From Chryseobacterium phosphatilyticum (GTDB lineage Bacteria; Bacteroidota; Bacteroidia; Flavobacteriales; Weeksellaceae), in NCBI RefSeq assembly GCF_002899825.2, contig NZ_PPED02000006.1, positions 208,997 through 272,996 on the forward strand: a stretch of 64,000 bases of DNA, written 5' to 3'. The notes under the pieces are model-generated. The model was not told the DNA's origin. It saw only the letters and a list, made by a program, of their open reading frames with translations, and searched no databases. Numbering within the stretch: position 1 is the stretch's first letter; every line of letters starts with the position of its first letter. Shown here piece by piece: positions 1-8,172 of this stretch. The translations under genes and the position numbers were made by a program.

Positions 1-325
1 TGATGCTGTCATTAAGCAGGTATTATCCTCGGGAGTTAAACTTTTATTGGTGAAAGCAGGGGCAAAAGGAGTTGTCGCTTATTATCCTGGAGGTAAGACA
101 GAAAACATACCCGGATTTCCGGTGGATGTTATTAATGTATTGGGTGCCGGAGATGCATTTGCTTCAGGATTTATCTATGGATATCTTCAAAATTGGGACA
201 CTTACAAATCTGCCCGACTTGCCAACGCCTGCGGTGCCTGGATTGTGACCAAGCAGGGATGTAGTAATTATGCTCCCACCTATGAAGAAATCATGCAATT
301 CATTAAAGATAATGGAGATTTTTAA
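1..325 (+). CDS. iolC: 5-dehydro-2-deoxygluconokinase, C-terminal part (partial at left edge)
   Basis: PfkB-family sugar kinase that would phosphorylate 5-dehydro-2-deoxy-D-gluconate in myo-inositol catabolism. The reading frame is open from base 2, so the N-terminus lies outside the window. The PfkB signature GAGDAF is visible; its Asp is the catalytic base in this family. The stretch after it (NACGAWIVTKQGC) resembles IolC more than ribokinase or fructokinase. The stop is 17 nt before iolD, consistent with one operon. Another PfkB sugar kinase is possible from the fragment alone; the iolD-iolA-iolG context makes IolC the best call. Confidence 0.8.
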   Translation, partial: DAVIKQVLSSGVKLLLVKAGAKGVVAYYPGGKTENIPGFPVDVINVLGAGDAFASGFIYGYLQNWDTYKSARLANACGAWIVTKQGCSNYAPTYEEIMQFIKDNGDF

Positions 326-342
326 CCTATCAAATATGCATT

Positions 343-2226
343 ATGGACACTAAAAAATTAACTGTAGCCCAGGCTACTATTGAATTTTTAAAAAATCAGT
401 ACACCAAAAGAGATGATAGGGAGCAACCATTTTTTGCAGGATGTTTTGGAATTTTCGGACACGGAAATGTAGCAGGATTAGGAGAAGCATTGAAGCAGAA
501 TCCTGATTTTAAATATTACCAGACCCGTCATGAGCAAGCTATGGTTCATACTGCGGCCGCCTATGCAAAGATGAAAAACAGATTACAAACATTTGCCTGC
601 ACAACCTCTATTGGTCCCGGAGCCCTGAATATGATTACTGCAGCTGCTGGGGCTACCATTAATAGATTACCAGTACTCCTGTTACCAGGAGATTTTTTCG
701 CAACACGCTCGGCCTCACCTCTATTACAACAATTAGAATCTTCCCAGACACAGGATATTTCAGTAAATGATTGTTTTAAGCCCATTTCAAAATACTGGGA
801 TCGCGTTCAGCGTCCCGAACAGCTTACCTCATCTTTACTGGAAGCAATGCGGGTTCTTACTTCGCCTGCAGAGACAGGAGCTGTTACCATTGCCCTACCT
901 CATGATGTACAAACGGAAGCCTATAATTTCCCGGTACAGCTTTTTGAAAAAAGAATCTGGTATATTCCAAGACCTCTCCCTGATTTTCAACTATTACAAT
1001 ATGCAGTAAACCTCATTAAGAAGTCAAAGAAACCAATGCTTGTCGCAGGAGGAGGTGTCATATACTCTGAAGCAGAAAAAGAATTACAGTCTTTTGCAGA
1101 ACAGCTGGGGATTCCGGTTGTTGAAACCTATGCAGGAAAAGGATCACTCCATTACCAGCATCCTCTGAATCTTGGGGCACTAGGAGGTACAGGAACTAAG
1201 GGAGCCAACAAAATTGCTGAAGAAGCAGATCTGGTCATCGGAATAGGAACACGATATGGTGATTTTATGTCTGCATCAAAGTCAGCATGGAAGAATCCTG
1301 ATGTTATTTTTATCAATATCAACATTACAGAGATCGATGTTTTTAAACACAGTGCCCTGCCTTTACAGGGAGACGCAAGAGAAACTCTTAAAGCATTACG
1401 GGAAGTATTAGGAGATTATCATACAGAAGAAAATTACATCCAAAAAATTCATTCTTATCACAGCGAATGGGATAGTATTGTCACAAAGGCTTATTCTTGC
1501 GAAAATCCAGATCAGCCGGTACAAGCAGAATACATTGGAGCACTCAATAATTTTATAGATGATAAAGATGTCGTTCTCTGCGCTGCCGGTTCTTTGCCTG
1601 GAGATCTGCACAAACTATGGAGAACCAAAAGTTCGAAAGGTTTTCATCTTGAATACGGGAACTCCTGTATGGGATATGAAATTCCGGGAGGGCTTGGAGC
1701 AAAAATGGCAGCCCCAGATCGGGAAATATATGTAATGTGCGGTGATGCTACTTATCTGATGATGCCTTCTGACCTGATCACTACTCTACAAGAAGGATAC
1801 AAAATTACAATAATCCTGATCAACAATAGTGGATATGCTTCCATAGGAGGGCTATCACAATCAGTAGGAGAAGGAGGATTCGGAACTTATTTCAATTTTA
1901 GAAATAAGGAAACAGGACAACTGGACGGACCTCCATTGATGACAGATCTTGCAAAGAATGCAGAAAGCTTAGGAGCAATTGTTTTTCGTCCCAAAAATAT
2001 AGAGGAATTTAAAGACAGCCTCACAAAAGCCAGGAGCAATACAGAAACTACCGTCATTTATGTAGAAACCATCCGGGATAGAAAACTTCAGGGCTACGCT
2101 TACTCATGGTGGGAAGTACCCATTCCTGAAACATCAGTTTTCCCTGAAGTGATTGAAGCCCGAAAAGAATATGAATTGAATAAAAAACAGCAACGACAAT
2201 ATATAAAACCTAATCAGTACAAATGA
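343..2226 (+). CDS. iolD: 3D-(3,5/4)-trihydroxycyclohexane-1,2-dione hydrolase (ThDP-dependent)
   Basis: Hydrolytic ring-opening enzyme of myo-inositol catabolism, cytoplasmic, 627 residues, normal for IolD. It has the three-part acetolactate-synthase-like fold. The N-terminal domain carries the ThDP-activating Glu in HEQ (residue 64). The central domain is Rossmann-like (residues about 210-350). The C-terminal domain has the ThDP/Mg motif GDA (residues 467-469) followed about 25 residues later by Asn-Asn. Its stop TGA overlaps the iolA start in ATGA, indicating translational coupling. Acetolactate synthase is the main alternative, but the inositol neighbours and length argue against it. Confidence 0.93.
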   Translation: MDTKKLTVAQATIEFLKNQYTKRDDREQPFFAGCFGIFGHGNVAGLGEALKQNPDFKYYQTRHEQAMVHTAAAYAKMKNRLQTFACTTSIGPGALNMITAAAGATINRLPVLLLPGDFFATRSASPLLQQLESSQTQDISVNDCFKPISKYWDRVQRPEQLTSSLLEAMRVLTSPAETGAVTIALPHDVQTEAYNFPVQLFEKRIWYIPRPLPDFQLLQYAVNLIKKSKKPMLVAGGGVIYSEAEKELQSFAEQLGIPVVETYAGKGSLHYQHPLNLGALGGTGTKGANKIAEEADLVIGIGTRYGDFMSASKSAWKNPDVIFININITEIDVFKHSALPLQGDARETLKALREVLGDYHTEENYIQKIHSYHSEWDSIVTKAYSCENPDQPVQAEYIGALNNFIDDKDVVLCAAGSLPGDLHKLWRTKSSKGFHLEYGNSCMGYEIPGGLGAKMAAPDREIYVMCGDATYLMMPSDLITTLQEGYKITIILINNSGYASIGGLSQSVGEGGFGTYFNFRNKETGQLDGPPLMTDLAKNAESLGAIVFRPKNIEEFKDSLTKARSNTETTVIYVETIRDRKLQGYAYSWWEVPIPETSVFPEVIEARKEYELNKKQQRQYIKPNQYK

Positions 2227-3701
2227 TGAAAGCACTAAAAAATTATATCAACGGTTCATGGGAAAATAGTATTTCTACAAAGTACACTTTTGTGCACAAT
2301 CCCGCCACTCAGGAAATTATCGCACATGTTCCTCATGGTCCGGATACTGCAAAAGATGTAGATAAAGCAGTACAATATGCCCAACAGGCATATCTTGAAT
2401 GGAAGGATGTTCCCGCTATGAAAAGAGTACAGCCATTATTTAAGATGAAAACTTTGCTGGAAAACCACATGGAGGAAATCGCAAAGCTCATCACCACCGA
2501 ATGCGGAAAAACCTACACAGAATCTTTGGGTGAAATACAACGTGCTATTGAAAATATCGAGGTAGCATGTGCAACTTACGTACTCAATCAGTCTGAATTT
2601 TCAGAAAATATTGCTCCGGGAATAGATGAATTCATGATCAGACAACCCTTGGGAGTCTGTGCTTGTATCACCCCATTCAATTTCCCGGGAATGATCCCTT
2701 TTTGGTTTCTTCCTTATGCTATTGCCACAGGAAATGCATTTATTCTCAAACCTTCAGAAAAGGTACCCACTACCATGCAGTATGTATTTGATCTTATTCA
2801 CAAAAACATTGACCTACCCAAAGGACTTTTGAGCCTCGTACATGGAGGAAAGGAATCTGTAGATGCTCTGCTTCAACATCCTGACATAAAAGCGATCAGC
2901 TTTGTAGGTTCTACTCCAATAGCCAGATACATCTATTCCGAAGGGGCTAAATATGGAAAACGTGTACAAGCACAGGGAGGGGCAAAAAATCCCATCGTAA
3001 TTATGCCTGACGCAGATATTGAAATGACCACCAAAATTATTACAGATTCCGTGTATGGCTGTGCCGGTCAACGTTGTCTTGCAGCCTCTCTTATCATTAC
3101 TGTTGGAGACAACAAAAATATTAAAGATGCATTGGTAGAAGCTGCAAAGTCAAGAAAGGTCGGTTATGGACTGGAAGACGGAATAGAGATGGGGCCAGTA
3201 ATTTCACAGGAAAGTAAAACAAGAATCGAAGGACTTATCCAAAAAGGGATTGCCGAAGGAGCCAATCTTTTAGTAGATGGCACCCATAAAAGTGTTTCGG
3301 GATTCACTCAGGGAAACTTTCTTCACCCTACTATTTTAGAAAATGTTCCATTGAATAAAGAAATTATTTCAACAGAAATTTTTGGTCCTGTGATGAGTCT
3401 GCTTAATTTCAAATCTATGGATGATTCTATTCGGTTCATCAATAGTGGACGCTATGGAAATATGGCTTGTATTTTTACTCAGGATGGTCTTTCTGCCCGC
3501 AAATTCCGTAGTGAGGCAATGGCAGGGAACATAGGAATAAACGTAGGCGTCGCTGCTCCTGTTGCTCAATTTCCCTTTTCAGGATGGAAAGAATCTTTCT
3601 TTGGTGACCTTCACGCCCAGGGACGACATGGAATTGAATTTTATACCCAAACAAAAGTAGTGATTGAGCGATGGCCAAAAACCTGGTCAAGAACATTTTA
3701 A
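2223..3701 (+). CDS. iolA: methylmalonate-semialdehyde dehydrogenase (CoA-acylating)
   Basis: CoA-acylating aldehyde dehydrogenase that converts malonate semialdehyde (or methylmalonate semialdehyde) to acetyl-CoA (or propionyl-CoA), the last step of the inositol route. It is 492 residues, normal for the family. The ALDH motif PFNFPG is present around residue 155. The nucleophile is the Cys of GQRC (residue 285). The start ATG at 2223 overlaps the iolD stop; a second ATG at 2226 follows at once, so the true start could be either. The same protein could also serve valine degradation, but its place in this operon supports inositol use. Confidence 0.92.
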   Translation: MMKALKNYINGSWENSISTKYTFVHNPATQEIIAHVPHGPDTAKDVDKAVQYAQQAYLEWKDVPAMKRVQPLFKMKTLLENHMEEIAKLITTECGKTYTESLGEIQRAIENIEVACATYVLNQSEFSENIAPGIDEFMIRQPLGVCACITPFNFPGMIPFWFLPYAIATGNAFILKPSEKVPTTMQYVFDLIHKNIDLPKGLLSLVHGGKESVDALLQHPDIKAISFVGSTPIARYIYSEGAKYGKRVQAQGGAKNPIVIMPDADIEMTTKIITDSVYGCAGQRCLAASLIITVGDNKNIKDALVEAAKSRKVGYGLEDGIEMGPVISQESKTRIEGLIQKGIAEGANLLVDGTHKSVSGFTQGNFLHPTILENVPLNKEIISTEIFGPVMSLLNFKSMDDSIRFINSGRYGNMACIFTQDGLSARKFRSEAMAGNIGINVGVAAPVAQFPFSGWKESFFGDLHAQGRHGIEFYTQTKVVIERWPKTWSRTF

Positions 3702-3752
3702 TTGCATTCCACTTCATCCAATAAAACAAAAAGCAAACACAAATAAAAAAAA

Positions 3753-4730
3753 GTGGAAACTATATTAAACATCGGAGTCATAGGACTTGGAAGAATCGGG
3801 CAGATACATCTTTCAGCATTAAAAGCATTAAAAAATATTAATATTACTGCTGTATCTGATACTTCTCCCGAACTTGCCAGGAAGACAGCTGAAAAAAATC
3901 GAATTCCAAAGTTCTATACTGACTATCACAACGTCCTTCATCAACAGGATATTGATGCTGTATGGATATGTTCTCCTACCAGCTACCACATGGCCCAGGT
4001 AAGAGAAGCACTGGAAAATAATAAATATGTATTCTGCGAAAAACCTTTGGATAAAGACAGAACTAAAATTCAATCTTTGATCAACTCTTATCCTGATCTC
4101 AGCCGTCGGCTTATGATAGGCTTTAACCGACGCTTTGATCCAGATTTTGCAGCAGCCAAAGCAAGTATAAAGAAAATAGGAAAACCAACTATTATAAAAA
4201 TAACCAGTCGGGATCCTTTCCCTCCAAGTACAGAGTACTCCAGACTTTCAGGTGGAATTTATAATGATATGAGTATTCATGATTTGGATATGGCCTGCTT
4301 TATCAGTGAAAGTGATGCCGAACAAGTGATTGCAATCGGTTCTAAAAATTACACAAAAGATACAGATACTACACTTATTACCATTAAGTTTAAAAATGGG
4401 ATCATCTGCAATATAGACAACAGCCGGAAAGCTTCCTACGGATATGACCAGAGGTTAGAAATATTAGGTGATAAAGGAATGATCTCTGTGGAAAATAAAA
4501 GGGTTAATCATCTATGCTATTATTCAGAAAACTCAATGGAAAGTAGTGTGTTTGAGCCTTTTTTTCTGGAAAGATATAAGGAATCGTATATAGAAGAAGC
4601 AAAAGCGTTTATCACTTCTATAAAGGAGAAAAAAGAGTTTCCTTCTACCGCTGAAGACGCTCTTAAAGCTTCGGTACTGGCAAATGCCTGTGAACAGTCA
4701 TTAGAAAAACAAAAACTGATTTTTTTATAG
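3753..4730 (+). CDS. iolG: inositol 2-dehydrogenase, GTG start
   Basis: NAD-dependent Gfo/Idh/MocA oxidoreductase that oxidises myo-inositol to scyllo-inosose, the first step of the pathway. It is 325 residues. The Rossmann motif GLGRIG (residues 11-16), the conserved EKP (96-98), GFNRRFD (124-130) and the NDMSIHD segment (172-178), which holds the Asp and His expected in the active site, are all visible. It starts with GTG after an A-rich leader with no Shine-Dalgarno. The gap from iolA is 51 nt with no terminator. A related inosose or sugar dehydrogenase is possible, but the operon makes IolG most likely. Confidence 0.88.
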   Translation: METILNIGVIGLGRIGQIHLSALKALKNINITAVSDTSPELARKTAEKNRIPKFYTDYHNVLHQQDIDAVWICSPTSYHMAQVREALENNKYVFCEKPLDKDRTKIQSLINSYPDLSRRLMIGFNRRFDPDFAAAKASIKKIGKPTIIKITSRDPFPPSTEYSRLSGGIYNDMSIHDLDMACFISESDAEQVIAIGSKNYTKDTDTTLITIKFKNGIICNIDNSRKASYGYDQRLEILGDKGMISVENKRVNHLCYYSENSMESSVFEPFFLERYKESYIEEAKAFITSIKEKKEFPSTAEDALKASVLANACEQSLEKQKLIFL

Positions 4731-4768
4731 AAATAAAGTTTTAAAATTCCAATTAAAAAACACATCTT

Positions 4769-6376
4769 ATGCTTACTACATTAATAACATTTTTCCTATT
4801 TACAGCGGGGGTCGCCGTTATTTCCTGGTGGTTTACCCGAAAAACAGAAATGTCTCATTCTTCTGTAGGATATTTTCTGGGAGGACGCAATTTGACCGCT
4901 GTTTTAATTACAGCCTCTTTATTGCTCACCAATTTATCTACTGAACATTTAGTGGGACTTAACGGAAGCGCCTATGCTTTTGGAATGGAGGTCATGGCCT
5001 GGGAAACTGTGGCAGCATTAGCCCTTGTTCTTATGGCCATTTATTTTCTTCCCAGATATTTGAAAATGGGACTGGTTACCATAACCGAATTTTTGGAGCT
5101 TCGGTATGATAAACAAACCAGGGTCATCTGTTCCGGATTATTTCTTTTATTATATATTACTACTCTTCTGCCTATTGTTCTTTATACGGGAGCAATCAGT
5201 ATGGAAAGTATTTTTGATGTCTCAAAAAACCTGCATATTGATAAACTAACCGCTATTGCAATTATGGTAGTGGGGATAGGAATTCTTGGCTCATTGTATG
5301 CTATTCTAGGAGGGTTAAAAGCAGTAGCGATATCTGACCTGATCAATGGTATTGGTTTAATTATTGGTGGATCATTGATTCCCATACTTGCATTTACAAA
5401 AATAGGGGACGGCCACTTTTTAGCTGGTGTGAATACCGTATTTCAAGCAGTACCGGATCGCTTTAATGCCATTGGAGAGTCTACTTCTGATGTTCCTTTT
5501 TCAGTACTTTTTACCGGAATGTTTATTCCGCAGATATTCTATTGGACAATGAATCAATCTATTATCCAGCGCGCATTTGCAGCCAAAAACCTGGCAGAAG
5601 GACAGAAAGGAGTTCTTTTGACTGCTTTTTTTAAGATATTCATCCCTTTTGTAGTTGTTGTACCTGGTATTATAGCCTTTTTTTATTTTAAAAACAGTTT
5701 GAACGACCCGGATTACGCGTATCCTGAATTGGTAAAAGCGGTATTACCGGTAAGCCTTATTGGAATTTTTGCAGCCATTGTAGTGGGTGCTATTTTAAGT
5801 ACATTTAATGGAGCTTTAAATAGTGCATCTACCTTATTTTCAATTGATATTTATAAAGGATATGTAAATCAAAATGCCACCGAAACACAAATCGTAAAAA
5901 TAGGAAGAATCAGTGGGACTATTATGGCAATTGTAGCTATTATTCTTGCGCCATTTATCAGTATGGCAGGTAAGGGACTCTATATTATTCTTCAGGAGTT
6001 TAGTTCAATTTTCAATATGCCGATTTTTGCCATTATTATTTCAGGACTTTTATTGCCTAAAGTTTCAGCAAAAGCGGCAAAAATAGGATTAATAACCGGT
6101 ACATCACTTTATTTATTCTCTAAATTTGGAATGGAAGCTATGGGAGTTCACATCCATTTCTTGCATCGCTTGGCGGTTGCATTTATCATTACAATCCTTA
6201 CTTTGGTTATCGCCAGCCGATACTATCCCAGAAAAAATAATTTTGTAATTCATGATACAGGAGCTGTCAATGTAGAGAACTGGAAATATGTAAAACCAGC
6301 CTGTATTTTTATTGCGATCCTTACAATTGTGGTATTCATTCTTTTAAGCCCGATAGGAATTATACCTAAGCAATAA
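4769..6376 (+). CDS. sodium:solute symporter (SSS/SLC5), probable inositol transporter
   Basis: Integral membrane transporter of 535 residues with about 13-14 hydrophobic segments, the usual length and topology of the SSS family. It starts with a membrane helix at residues 1-20, followed by the family-typical region SVGYFLGGRNL (about 31-41). It lies 38 nt after iolG on the same strand and ends the cluster just before a strong terminator. The substrate is inferred: sodium-coupled inositol uptake fits, as SLC5 proteins are known inositol carriers and no other transporter is in the operon. Bacteria more often use IolT (MFS) or ABC importers for inositol. Confidence 0.85.
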   Translation: MLTTLITFFLFTAGVAVISWWFTRKTEMSHSSVGYFLGGRNLTAVLITASLLLTNLSTEHLVGLNGSAYAFGMEVMAWETVAALALVLMAIYFLPRYLKMGLVTITEFLELRYDKQTRVICSGLFLLLYITTLLPIVLYTGAISMESIFDVSKNLHIDKLTAIAIMVVGIGILGSLYAILGGLKAVAISDLINGIGLIIGGSLIPILAFTKIGDGHFLAGVNTVFQAVPDRFNAIGESTSDVPFSVLFTGMFIPQIFYWTMNQSIIQRAFAAKNLAEGQKGVLLTAFFKIFIPFVVVVPGIIAFFYFKNSLNDPDYAYPELVKAVLPVSLIGIFAAIVVGAILSTFNGALNSASTLFSIDIYKGYVNQNATETQIVKIGRISGTIMAIVAIILAPFISMAGKGLYIILQEFSSIFNMPIFAIIISGLLLPKVSAKAAKIGLITGTSLYLFSKFGMEAMGVHIHFLHRLAVAFIITILTLVIASRYYPRKNNFVIHDTGAVNVENWKYVKPACIFIAILTIVVFILLSPIGIIPKQ

Positions 6377-6433
6377 GAATTTATATTATTTCAGTTTAGG
6401 GTTTCACAGCCACTTAATATATTTTTAGAATGC

Positions 6434-6473
6434 AGACTGCCGGTAATATACATGTTACCGGCAGTCTCTTTAT
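6434..6473 (+). terminator. intrinsic terminator after the inositol operon
   Basis: A perfect 13-bp inverted repeat (6434-6446 with 6455-6467, GC-containing) is followed by CTTTATTTTTT. It sits between the symporter stop and the end of the oppositely oriented murI, so it closes the iol operon. The minus-strand side has a weaker T-rich run. Confidence 0.85.
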
Positions 6474-6514
6474 TTTTTAGCAATTTTTCTGGTTTGAGAA
6501 ATTGTAACTCTTTA

Positions 6515-7345
6515 CTATAATACTTTTAATTCTAAATCAATTGTTTTCCCAAAGAACTTCTTCGAAATTTTCTCGAAGTTTTTCGTCAGATCCGAAAGAT
6601 AGAAATGATAGTTGGGATTGTGATTATTATCATTGAGTAGATTATATTTATCCAGAATAATTTTCAGATGATTAGCTACAATATTGGGAGAATCTATGAC
6701 ACGAACCCTGTTTCCGTAATACTGCTTAATTTCGTCAATTAAAAGCGGATAGTGGGTACATCCTAAAATCAGTGTTTCAATATTCTTTAGCTTACTATTG
6801 CTCAAATAATTGTAAATAATAGCATGGGTAATCGGATGGTTTTTAAACCCTTCCTCAATGGCAGGAACCAATAACGGCGTCGCCAGCTCATCTACCTTGA
6901 TCCATTTATTATGTTTTCGGATACTCTTTTTATACAACCCTGAATTTACAGTAGCTTTTGTAGCGATTACCCCCACATTCGTATGAATCTCATAAGAAAC
7001 TTTTTCAGCAACCGGATTAATAACATCTATTACCGGTACTTTACCTGCAACAGATTGCATGACCTCATTCAAAGCATTTGCGGTAGCCGTATTACAGGCA
7101 ATAACAATTGCCTTACAATTCTGTTCAAGCAGAAAATTGGTAATCTTCGTGGAATATTCAATAATAGCATCTTTTGACTTCTCTCCGTAAGGAAGGTGCT
7201 TGGTATCTCCAAAGTAAATCAGATCCTCATGAGGAAGAAGTCTTTTAATTTCTTTAGCTACGGTAAGGCCTCCTACTCCACTATCAAAAATACCGATAGG
7301 CTGGTCAGGTGAAAGATGTGAATAATCTTGTTTTTTCGTTTTCAA
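6515..7345 (-). CDS. murI: glutamate racemase, TTG start
   Basis: Converts L- to D-glutamate for peptidoglycan synthesis in the cytoplasm. The protein is about 276 residues, normal. It has GIFDSGVGG near the N-terminus and the two catalytic Cys motifs VIACNTA and LILGCTHYP. There is no ATG before the conserved core. An upstream TTG at 7366 is inside a -7 promoter element (7364-7371), so it cannot be the start. The next in-frame TTG at 7345 gives MKTKKQDYS, a sensible N-terminus. The gene is monocistronic, between the iol operon end (convergent) and the hairpin-rich gap downstream of the RHS cassette. Confidence 0.9.
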   Translation of the reverse strand: MKTKKQDYSHLSPDQPIGIFDSGVGGLTVAKEIKRLLPHEDLIYFGDTKHLPYGEKSKDAIIEYSTKITNFLLEQNCKAIVIACNTATANALNEVMQSVAGKVPVIDVINPVAEKVSYEIHTNVGVIATKATVNSGLYKKSIRKHNKWIKVDELATPLLVPAIEEGFKNHPITHAIIYNYLSNSKLKNIETLILGCTHYPLLIDEIKQYYGNRVRVIDSPNIVANHLKIILDKYNLLNDNNHNPNYHFYLSDLTKNFEKISKKFFGKTIDLELKVL

Positions 7346-7363
7346 GTGAAATGAAATTTTATA

Positions 7364-7371
7364 CAAAAATA
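7364..7371 (-). promoter_or_regulatory. -7 promoter element for murI
   Basis: TATTTTTG on the minus strand matches the Bacteroidetes TAnnTTTG element. It ends 18 nt before the chosen TTG start and decides that start. No clear -33 TTG was found. Confidence 0.6.
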
Positions 7372-7869
7372 GTGAATAATTGGATACTTTATTACGATTA
7401 GTGATTGAAAAGTCCTTCGGATATCACACTTTATATCTTTTGTTTCCCATATAGAATCTTTTTAAAATATTCTATATGGGTTTTAAGCGAGTTCTTAATG
7501 AAAAATGAGGCTATCCGAAAAGTTTGGATAGCCTCTAATTTTCATCAATTTTATTCGCAATGAATATGAATAAGAGAATATTTTCTAAAACTGGCACGAG
7601 TAAGATGCTTGTGCCAGTGTGAAGAATTTTTAATTACTTTTTGTTAAAAATTATCAATTTCTCTTTATTAAATTTATCCCCTAAAACCGATTTTAATAGT
7701 GCCTGATGTTTAAAACGTTAAAATTGTCATAAACCAACTCCCGCCGATCGGCGGGAGTATTTTACATTATTTGATAATAGACACATATTTCTTTTTTATT
7801 AGGATCAATTATCAATATTTTAAAATTCCTTTTTATCATCTTATCTTTATCACTCCCTCAGCCAGGGGT
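7372..7869. other. hairpin-rich gap of about 500 bp with no gene
   Basis: Very AT-rich. It holds four strong inverted repeats: 7446-7480 (12-bp perfect stem), 7507-7535 (10-bp perfect stem), 7591-7617 (10-bp stem with one wobble) and 7737-7758 (a perfect 22-bp palindrome, followed by a T-rich run on the plus strand). The last is the likely end of the RHS/immunity transcript. The others could be terminators, small-RNA structures or leftovers of displaced toxin/immunity modules. No convincing reading frame was found. Confidence 0.6.
7737..7758 (-). terminator. GC-rich palindrome, probable terminator of the RHS operon
   Basis: A perfect 22-bp GC-rich palindrome stands out in an AT-rich gap, 111 nt past the stop of the 100-residue membrane protein. 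The plus-strand side is followed by ATTTTAC; the minus side has a weaker T run, so efficiency is uncertain. Confidence 0.5.
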
Positions 7870-8172
7870 TTAATAATATTTAAAAAAATCTTTAAAATAG
7901 AACAATACTGATAAAGTAATTAATAGCAAAAAAATGATTGATATAGTAAAATTTTTTCTATTTATTTTATCTTTAAATCGTAAATAACTTAGAATAATAA
8001 AAAATAAAAAATTTACTGCCAAGAAATTCATTGCCAATGTAGATAAGAAATTAAATATCGGAAAAACCTGATATGATTGGTCATAAAACATATAAGATAT
8101 GCCCCAAACAGACACATAACTTATTATGAATATTAAAATCATATAAATTAATTTTCTAGAATCCTGCTCCAT
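7870..8172 (-). CDS. three-helix membrane protein, candidate immunity protein for the RHS toxin tip
   Basis: I do not recognise a family. The 100-residue protein has three hydrophobic segments (residues about 8-28, 39-62 and 75-93) joined by short charged loops, including RFKDKINRKN between helices 2 and 3, so it should sit in the inner membrane. Its ATG lies inside the end of the RHS gene, with a 17-nt overlap in a different frame, so translation is probably coupled. The DNA is visibly more AT-rich than its neighbours, as is common for exchanged toxin/immunity modules. A small gene right behind an RHS gene usually encodes the cognate immunity protein. That role is inferred from position only. 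Confidence 0.6.
   Translation of the reverse strand: MEQDSRKLIYMILIFIISYVSVWGISYMFYDQSYQVFPIFNFLSTLAMNFLAVNFLFFIILSYLRFKDKINRKNFTISIIFLLLITLSVLFYFKDFFKYY

Noticed and set aside
7763..7839. 25-codon frame on the minus strand just after the candidate immunity gene
   Set aside because: Too short, no ribosome-binding signal and no recognisable family; AT-rich DNA of this kind yields such frames by chance. It could be a scrap of a displaced module, but nothing supports translation.
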